DNA of 60,219 nucleotides from Segetibacter sp. GTDB taxonomy: Bacteria; Bacteroidota; Bacteroidia; Chitinophagales; Chitinophagaceae. Shown in pieces: positions 54,901-60,219 of the stretch; positions within the stretch are counted from its first letter, which is position 1; each line of letters starts with the position of its first letter. The translations under genes and the position numbers were made by a program. The stretch covers positions 1-60,219 of the forward strand of contig JAJKIP010000248.1 of assembly GCA_021154405.1 (NCBI GenBank), written 5' to 3'. Below the pieces are notes generated by a model. The model was given only the letters and a program-made list of their open reading frames with translations, did not search any database and was not told the origin of the DNA.

Positions 54901-57900
54901 GTTAACCTTGCTTCAGAGATCAGGTTGAACGACCAGTCATAAGTTGAACCATCCTGTGCGCTTGTATACGGAGTGTAAGAGTCCACAATTTCAATGGCAG
55001 TGAATGATTCACCTGTCAAGTTCACAAATTTATAAGTAGCCGTTGCAGAATAAGCCAGCGGGAAACGCACAGCTGATTTTGCCGGCACATTGATAACACC
55101 ATTTGCAGGAGCACCTGAATACCAGTTGATGGCAATCGGCCTGTTCAAACTATTATATAACATTACTACAGAAGAGTCTTTCACAACATCAGCCACGTTA
55201 TCCGATGTAGGCACAGGAGTATAATAAGTATTGGAATACCAGGTAGCGGGATAGATTGGGGCATTACGGATTGAATATCCATCAACACCACCTGCATTCA
55301 ATTCTACACCTACCGGCTTCGTACTGGTAACGGTTGCACCTGTCAACACACCACCATCTACAAACAGTGTTTGTCCTTCCTGTAAGGTAGCAGTTGTTTC
55401 CAGGGTACCATTATTATCCTTATCCAGACTAACTACAGTATTGTTTTCAGCTGCACGGATGAAAAGCGCAGTGTATTTAAAGTCCTGACTCGGGAAATCC
55501 TGTCCAAGTGGAATAGTAAATGATTGTCCGAAATCATACGTTGAGGTAACGTTGGTTTTAATAGCCTGAACCGGCATACGGGTAGGCTCACCTGTTACCT
55601 GCGTAATAGCAATCTGTCCATTAGAGGTTACTTTATCCTTACCGTCATAGAATATGGCGGTGGTTCTTGGGTTGGCAGGCATGGTATTGTCCAGAACGAT
55701 ATTAGCACTTGCAGGGATCAGGTCGCTCGGATAACCAGGTGCTATCCCATTATAAGGATTACCATCGCCCCAAACCTTTGTAGTAGACTGGGTTGGGTTA
55801 AGCGCGTTCGCTTCATATCCATCTTCCCATTCATCCCATACTATAGTCATACCCTGGTAAGGAACCTTGATACTGATTACGGTACGGAGGTTGTTGCTGG
55901 GCATGCTTGTATTGGAAGAATTCAACAAGGCATCATAAGCTTCATTTTCAGGATAAGGAATATAATACGTGTGTGATTTGGAAGCATCTGCACAGATATC
56001 CACGATAAATGGATCAATTGTAAAGAATATTTTCCCCGTTGCGCACAATGGTACAGGAGAAGTAAGATCACAGATCTGGTAAGTAATTGTATCCATACCA
56101 GAGAAGGTACCATTAGGCAGATAGATGATATTGTTATTTGAAATATAAGCAGAACCATTGCGGGGCTGACCTACTATGGCAAGGGATGCAGGGTTAATAT
56201 TATTATTAGGATCATAGTCATTAGCTAAAACGTCAACTACTATTGGGTTACCACCGGCACCTGAAACGCTGTCATTCAGCGCAACCGGAGCACAGCTGGT
56301 GCAAATATCGTAGCTGGCATTCATGGTATGGACTACAGTATTCTCATAACCTTCTTTTGCTGTACCGGAAAGAGCATATGTACCACCGGCCGCAGGAGTA
56401 TTCCATACATATTCAAATGTGCGAGTACAGCCACTGGTGTTTACAATAGCAGCAGGGAATGTGCTACCAGCTGGAGTGATCTTTACATTCAGCGCTGTGA
56501 TATCTGTAGCACCGAAGGGATCAGTTACAATAGCGCGGATATACTTCGTAGAGCTATTCACACCTGAAAATACCTGTGCACCGCCGGGATAAATCGCATC
56601 ATACACACCCAGGGAAGTTACCTGGATATAGGTAGATACAGGTATGTCGATCCTTGAAGGTTTTGTCTGGCTGTCAAAGTCGATACGGAAAGTAACACCG
56701 GCCTGTGCTGTAGTAAATTGAATAGCGATAGTTTGACCAGCGTTTATCAATACATCGGAAGCCAGGGTACCTGTCCATGTCAGCATTCCACCAGCATAAG
56801 AGGCGTTTGTTAAAGTAATGATCGGGTTACCAGCATAGGTTAATACTGCATTGATACTGGCAGTAGCCGGCATTGTACCACTTGAAATGGTAACATAGGC
56901 TCTTACGGTAATAGTACCGGCCTTGATGCGAAGACTATCGCACAAAGCAGGTGCCATGGTAAATGATGTATTGGTAAGACCAATAGTGCTCAAAAGCGGA
57001 GTGCTTGAAGTAGTTGCATCTGCGGTAGCTACCGGGTCAATACGATCAAGGGATTGAACAGGATCAGAAAGATATAATTGCTTGTAAACAAAATTTGAGT
57101 TTATGGTAACAGTGTGAGTAGCTGTTATTGGTCCGCCACAACCGGTAGCAGTGGCAGTGATCACTGTTGTACCGCTCCAGTTGGCTGCATAAGTTACAGC
57201 ACCAGTAGCTGCAACAATTGTATTACCACCAGCTAAACTGGCAGCATCAAGGGAATAAGTAATTGCTGTAGTATAGGCAGCAGTAGCAGAATAAGTTACT
57301 GTTGAATTACTTTGGGTCCTGGAAGAGGTTGAACCTAATGCAAATACTGGTGTACCAATTGTTGGATTGGTAGTAACGATATGAGTAGCTGTTTTAGGAC
57401 CATTGCAACCTGCGGCACTTGCCGTGATGGTTGAATTACCTGTCCAGCCAGCTGTAAAAGTTACAGCACCGGTTGAAGCATTAATAATATTACCAGAAGC
57501 AAGGCTGGTAGCATCCAGTGAATAAGTAACACCAGTAGTATTGGCAGCAGTAGCTAAATAATTAGCAGTACCTGCTCCCTGACAACGTGATGAAGTTGCT
57601 CCCAGGGTAAATACTGGCGTACTAACATTGGGGTTAGTTGTAACAGTATGCGTAGCTGATTTAGGACCAGAGCAACCCGTAGCCTGTGCGGTAATGGTTG
57701 ATGTACCTGTCCATCCTGCTACAAAGGCAACTGCACCCGTAGAAGGGGTGATGGAGTTGCCTCCAGCCAGGCTTGCAGCATCCAGGAAGTAAGTAATACC
57801 GGTAGAATTCGTAGCAGACGCAGTATAACTGGTAATAGTAGCAGCCTGACAACGGGAAGAGCTTGCTCCCAATGTAAATACCGGAGTTGCTACCGGAGGC

Positions 57901-59870
57901 GTAGTTGTTACTGTATGGGTAGCTGTTTTGGGACCAGCACAACCTGCAGCACTTGCAGTGATCACAGAAGATCCGGACCAACCTGCAGCCCATGTAACAT
58001 CTCCTGTTGTGGAATTGATAGTATTGCCACCTGCAATGCTTGTTGCATCCAGTGAATAGGTAATAGCTGAACTATTTGCCGCAGCAGCAGTATAATTCAC
58101 TGTGCCTGCTGCCTGACAACGCGTTGATGTAGCGCCAGCTGCAAAATTTGGAGTAGATACGTTTGCATTGATCGTTACAGTATGTGTAGCGGTAACAGGA
58201 CCATTACAACCTGTAGCTTTGGCAGTAATAGTTGTAGCACCAACCCATAAAGCGGAAAAAGTAACCACGCCTGTTGCAGCATTGATGGAGTTGCCACCGA
58301 GTATACTTAAATTATCAAGACTATAAGTTATGCCAGTACTGTTGGTAGATGTTGCATTGTAAGTCCCTGTTCCACCCCCTAGACAACGGAAAGAACTTGA
58401 ACCCAATGCAAAGACCGGGGTTCCAACCGTAGGTGTAACAGTTACAGTATGGGAAGCAGTTGCAGGACCATTACATCCAGCTGCACTTGCAGTAATAATT
58501 GTTGTTCCAGACCAGCCTGCAGGATAATTGACTTGGCCATTGGTTGAATTCAGGACAACTCCACCTGCAATACTTGCGGCATCTAATGAATAGGTGATGC
58601 CTGTTGTATTAGTAGCATTAGCTGTATAGATTACAGCACCATTACCCTGGCAACGAGTTGTAGTTGCTCCGAGCGTGAATACAGGAATAGTAACAGAAGC
58701 AGTTGTTACTACGGAATGTGTGGCGGTACGCGGACCATTACATCCGGAAGCTGTAGCGGTAATTATGGAAGTACCTACATATCCGGCAACATAAGTTACA
58801 TCACCCGTATTAACATCAATGGTGTTACCGGCAGCAAGGCTTGGTGCATTCAGGCTATAGGTTATACCGGTGCTGTTTGCAGCATTGGCAATATAAGAAA
58901 CAGTATTTGCTGCCTGGCAACGGGTTGAATTGGCACCCAATACAAACACCGGAACACCCACAGCAGGTGTTATTGTAACTGTAACACTTCCTGCACCTGC
59001 ACTCCAGGCCAGGGTTGTATTGTCCTGAGAACGGATATAATAAGTTCCTGAAGTAGTTACGACATAAGTTGAACCGCTATTAACAGTACTTGTGCCTGTA
59101 GCACTGGTTTGCCAGTACCAGGTTTCGCCAGCAGGTGCTGAACCGGTAGCGGAAAGCGTTACCCCAGGATTGGCACATTGTGGAGAGTTTGATGCAGGAT
59201 CTGAAGGATTAGCAGGTAAAGTAATTACCGAACCATTCACGGTCACATCATCGATCATCCAATATGTAGTGTTGTCTTTAATGCTCGTGATATACAGTCG
59301 AAACGTTACTGCACTAACGCCAGTAAAACTGCCGGCGGGCAGTGTAACTACAGGAGTCTGTTTGTTATCATTACAACTACCAGTTGCAATATTTGAAGTG
59401 TAGTTATCGATGCTGGAACGAAGTATCCATTTTGTGAGACCCGTGCCACTACCACTTCCATTTTCACTAACTGCCTGTGTAAAGCTGAGTGTTGTCAGTT
59501 TTAAGAAATAACCGGCATCCGCAGTTATGGAAAATTCATGGTATTCATTCAGATCGATCGAAGGATTTTTATTCCAGTCGGTTTGCTGATTGGCATCATC
59601 TACCTTATCACAGGCAACATTGACTGAAGTGAAATCACTAAAGTTTGCTTTTGCAGGTTGCGTTGTAACTGAAGGATTCTGTGTAGGACATGCACCACTG
59701 CCAGTAAATTCATAAACTCCCAGTTGTGCGGAGCTATTGCTGGAAAAGGTAAACAGGGAGATCAACAAAACCATGATAGAAAAAGCCTGTCTTCCTGTAA
59801 AACTTGCGGCAGTGTTCTGGCTAATCACAGATTTTTTAAAAGGAGTAAAAAATCGCTTCATCGTTTTCAA
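51999..59870 (-). CDS. giant multidomain surface protein with T9SS type A sorting domain
   Basis: This is a secreted protein of 2623 residues. A long signal peptide (cleaved near 48) is followed by a jelly-roll-like domain (about 50-215), an Ig-like domain (216-300) and seven repeats of 88-89 residues (302-925). Next come a mixed region, a cadherin-like domain (VDVLANDYDPNN, about 1194-1285), an IgGFc-binding-like region (about 1290-1770) and a second cadherin-like domain (about 1785-1878). Two SdrD-type B domains follow (about 1886-2175 and 2173-2300), the first apparently interrupted by a MAM-like domain. The tail has an FN3-like domain (about 2440-2535) and a type A sorting domain for the type IX system (PNPFHSAITV to the C-terminal KN). 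It is probably an adhesin or gliding-related protein. Domain names are from pattern only. Confidence 0.88.
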   Translation of the reverse strand: MKTMKRFFTPFKKSVISQNTAASFTGRQAFSIMVLLISLFTFSSNSSAQLGVYEFTGSGACPTQNPSVTTQPAKANFSDFTSVNVACDKVDDANQQTDWNKNPSIDLNEYHEFSITADAGYFLKLTTLSFTQAVSENGSGSGTGLTKWILRSSIDNYTSNIATGSCNDNKQTPVVTLPAGSFTGVSAVTFRLYITSIKDNTTYWMIDDVTVNGSVITLPANPSDPASNSPQCANPGVTLSATGSAPAGETWYWQTSATGTSTVNSGSTYVVTTSGTYYIRSQDNTTLAWSAGAGSVTVTITPAVGVPVFVLGANSTRCQAANTVSYIANAANSTGITYSLNAPSLAAGNTIDVNTGDVTYVAGYVGTSIITATASGCNGPRTATHSVVTTASVTIPVFTLGATTTRCQGNGAVIYTANATNTTGITYSLDAASIAGGVVLNSTNGQVNYPAGWSGTTIITASAAGCNGPATASHTVTVTPTVGTPVFALGSSSFRCLGGGTGTYNATSTNSTGITYSLDNLSILGGNSINAATGVVTFSALWVGATTITAKATGCNGPVTATHTVTINANVSTPNFAAGATSTRCQAAGTVNYTAAAANSSAITYSLDATSIAGGNTINSTTGDVTWAAGWSGSSVITASAAGCAGPKTATHTVTTTPPVATPVFTLGASSSRCQAATITSYTASATNSTGITYFLDAASLAGGNSITPSTGAVAFVAGWTGTSTITAQATGCSGPKSATHTVTTNPNVSTPVFTLGATSSRCQGAGTANYLATAANTTGVTYSLDATSLASGNIINASTGAVTFTAGWTGNSTITASAAGCNGPKTATHIVTTNPTIGTPVFALGSTSSRTQSNSTVTYSATAAYTTAITYSLDAASLAGGNTIVAATGAVTYAANWSGTTVITATATGCGGPITATHTVTINSNFVYKQLYLSDPVQSLDRIDPVATADATTSSTPLLSTIGLTNTSFTMAPALCDSLRIKAGTITVRAYVTISSGTMPATASINAVLTYAGNPIITLTNASYAGGMLTWTGTLASDVLINAGQTIAIQFTTAQAGVTFRIDFDSQTKPSRIDIPVSTYIQVTSLGVYDAIYPGGAQVFSGVNSSTKYIRAIVTDPFGATDITALNVKITPAGSTFPAAIVNTSGCTRTFEYVWNTPAAGGTYALSGTAKEGYENTVVHTMNASYDICTSCAPVALNDSVSGAGGNPIVVDVLANDYDPNNNINPASLAIVGQPRNGSAYISNNNIIYLPNGTFSGMDTITYQICDLTSPVPLCATGKIFFTIDPFIVDICADASKSHTYYIPYPENEAYDALLNSSNTSMPSNNLRTVISIKVPYQGMTIVWDEWEDGYEANALNPTQSTTKVWGDGNPYNGIAPGYPSDLIPASANIVLDNTMPANPRTTAIFYDGKDKVTSNGQIAITQVTGEPTRMPVQAIKTNVTSTYDFGQSFTIPLGQDFPSQDFKYTALFIRAAENNTVVSLDKDNNGTLETTATLQEGQTLFVDGGVLTGATVTSTKPVGVELNAGGVDGYSIRNAPIYPATWYSNTYYTPVPTSDNVADVVKDSSVVMLYNSLNRPIAINWYSGAPANGVINVPAKSAVRFPLAYSATATYKFVNLTGESFTAIEIVDSYTPYTSAQDGSTYDWSFNLISEARLTDYTTVAWAPGGLDLVAPAGPDVNGNPIWVTPTVNTTIYVKYDGNVTGTTGSVSPCGLRYDVSYNVNALNYIKILDNTDNDQSGIAIYTCNGAKIAAVYGEDPKGSSTGIGIAYWDVGSTLQPFCKEKVVVASDDFASTLVNQPVTITILVNDFGFLATIDPTSVSTLGLLQPKHGTITINTNGTILYTPDPGYTGQDTFDYRVCSTPSPIVCDNARVIVKISSCPSNGNQNVISGQVFIDRDKDGNNDDGGIGMPAIKVYLYTDGNCNGTLAPNELTDSVTVDSSGFYQFVKYPERTVEDDFEGTNGASSCASGTDGDTPWTPTWSDNGDTFSSGFCNNSASAANTDVEIVKDGAFGYGIRLKDNNVSAKRSVNLSGATKAFLTFSYRRKSNTINAGDDVYVQVASDGVTFSTIYTIAGDGNTDANYVTVYNQDITSYATANTAIRFLTAGTNSDADSVYIGHVSIRYLKYPQCYITAIDTTTIPNFYKRTTNYFQTMSINASGSCTSHADFGITKNSITVSGTLRNDKNGLIDNVVNGPGKGNPSGATVYAYLVDASGQVAFKSTVNNSTGAYSFPLAEVNSTYSLILSTTDMQLGANPPTCGNYATIWIPVGDAYGTNNMAGTGNKAGISNSSITLTTGITNVTNVDFGIQQLPNSDSYLAPVNQPNVNMVITLNGGVNPPVLSGSDPEDCNSGCVLTTKSVIIDVVPNNAELYYNSALVTSGYLINNFNPNLLQLKITPAAMGDTSVIFSYSYVDAAMMKDPTPATYKLIWLRPLPADGLQATVSLSGDVSTVSWSTLSEQNTSYFIVERSVNNKDFSQVGKQVQAAGSSAVKSYYQAIDDVAALVQQTNAIYYRVKLVDIDGKTKYSNVVVVRLSSQLQVNAWPNPFHSAITVTVNTERATAFRIRMLDVSGKALQQVRKEVAKGISQITLSEFEKLAAGVYLLDITEEKSGNKTIQRLIKN
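53485..54026 (-). repeat. 8-bp direct repeats bordering an inserted domain
   Basis: GGATATTT occurs at 53485-53492 and at 54019-54026, exactly 534 bp (178 codons) apart, and both copies encode part of the tripeptide KYP. Between them lies a self-contained MAM/jelly-roll-like domain that breaks an SdrD-type B domain. Confidence 0.5.
57097..58959 (-). repeat. seven tandem protein repeats of 88-89 residues
   Basis: Seven units in a row in the giant protein share the pattern PVFxLGxxSxRCQ, GITYSLDAxSxAGG, TGxVTYxAGWxG and GCNGPxTATHTVT. The DNA spacing between GCNGP codons is 264 or 267 bp throughout. Units differ by many substitutions, so the expansion is not recent. Each unit has two Cys, probably a disulfide, except the one nearest the C-terminus. 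Confidence 0.85.
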
Positions 59871-60219
59871 ATTAGGGTTACGGATTAGGATGACCTTTCG
59901 GGCATCTTACCCTGGGAATTCAATGAAAAAAGCGACTTGGAAGGAGAAAACTGCTTTGAGTAAAAGCACTGAATGTGAAAGTCTTCTCAAGGGTCGGATT
60001 TACGTTGTCTTCTTAGGGTATTTTCGATTCTGAGGTAAACATAATACGCAGGTTTTTTACTTGCAAGGTAAAAACGCATATGTGCGTAACTATTACCGTA
60101 TTTTCTGTAGTATTATTACGAGTGCCCCTTGAATGCCAATACGATACAGATTTAATTTGATGCCTTCTAAAGCAAAAAATGATTTGCATTTTTCCGTAAA
60201 ACTGCGATTGTACTTAAAA
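59871..60219. other. right edge: upstream region of the giant gene
   Basis: The leftward promoter of the giant gene should lie here. Its minus strand reads CCTAATTTGAAAACG directly before the ATG, close to but not a full TAnnTTTG. A small inverted pair ACGCA/TGCGT lies near 60075. I see no gene on either strand before the window ends. Confidence 0.4.

Noticed and set aside
57097-58959. CRISPR-like or satellite DNA interpretation of the regular 264-267 bp repeats
   Set aside because: The repeats are coding, in frame, diverged by many substitutions and lack spacer structure, so they are protein repeats.
1-60219. tRNA, rRNA or insertion-sequence genes
   Set aside because: By eye I found no tRNA cloverleaf, rRNA stretch or transposase motif anywhere in the window. 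A covariance-model search would settle this.

Overview
The window (60.2 kb, moderately low GC) comes from the chromosome of a Bacteroidota bacterium, most likely of the Chitinophagia/Chitinophagaceae. The signs are promoter elements of the Bacteroidota type (TAnnTTTG at -7), a huge surface protein with a type IX secretion sorting domain, a TonB-type outer-membrane beta-barrel receptor, bacillithiol enzymes, LytTR two-component signalling with a sensor of the propeller/Y_Y_Y type, and families such as DUF4294 and TIGR03118. I saw no rRNA, tRNA, CRISPR array, transposase or phage gene. The genus call is inference.

Layout. 1-5.9 kb: DUF4294 protein, BshB1 (bacillithiol synthesis), a fatty-acid desaturase, a ureohydrolase, and a small membrane protein translationally coupled to a radical SAM enzyme, closed by a strong terminator. 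6.3-16 kb: mostly housekeeping genes: a TonB-like energy transducer, FolC, a leftward run (ABC ATPase, FKBP, YfiT/BstA-type bacillithiol transferase, NUDIX), a CAP-domain protein, fructose-bisphosphatase, a lipoprotein, aspartate kinase, and a YafK-like L,D-transpeptidase carrying a TonB C-terminal domain. 16-26 kb: 4-hydroxyphenylpyruvate dioxygenase, then purK and purE separated by a complete leftward RND efflux operon, then a diheme cytochrome c. Two families of short palindromic repeats sit nested around this block. 26-32 kb: a leftward run of AhpD-like protein, YCII/DGPF protein, ECF42-type sigma factor, propeller sensor kinase and LytTR regulator.

32.2-43.3 kb is the most interesting stretch. 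Two GT4 glycosyltransferases, a GmhB-type phosphatase, a bifunctional HldE and a GT9 heptosyltransferase run rightward. They meet head-on a leftward set of a second GT9, a GT2 and a NodU/CmcH-type carbamoyltransferase, followed by an MFS transporter. Together they suggest synthesis of a carbamoylated, heptose-containing glycan or glycoconjugate from an ADP-heptose-type donor. A possible 23-codon ORF lies in front of the transporter.

43.4-51.9 kb: small hypothetical proteins, a TIGR03118 propeller lipoprotein, a PQQ-type sugar dehydrogenase, a trypsin-like protease abutting an outer-membrane beta-barrel protein, and a CrtI-like FAD oxidoreductase. 52-59.9 kb is one 2623-residue secreted multidomain protein with seven repeats of about 89 residues, an IgGFc-binding-like region, SdrD-type B domains (one apparently interrupted by an inserted domain) and a T9SS type A tail.

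The region is tightly packed: several convergent pairs overlap or abut at their stop codons, and one pair of glycosyltransferase genes overlaps by 111 bp.
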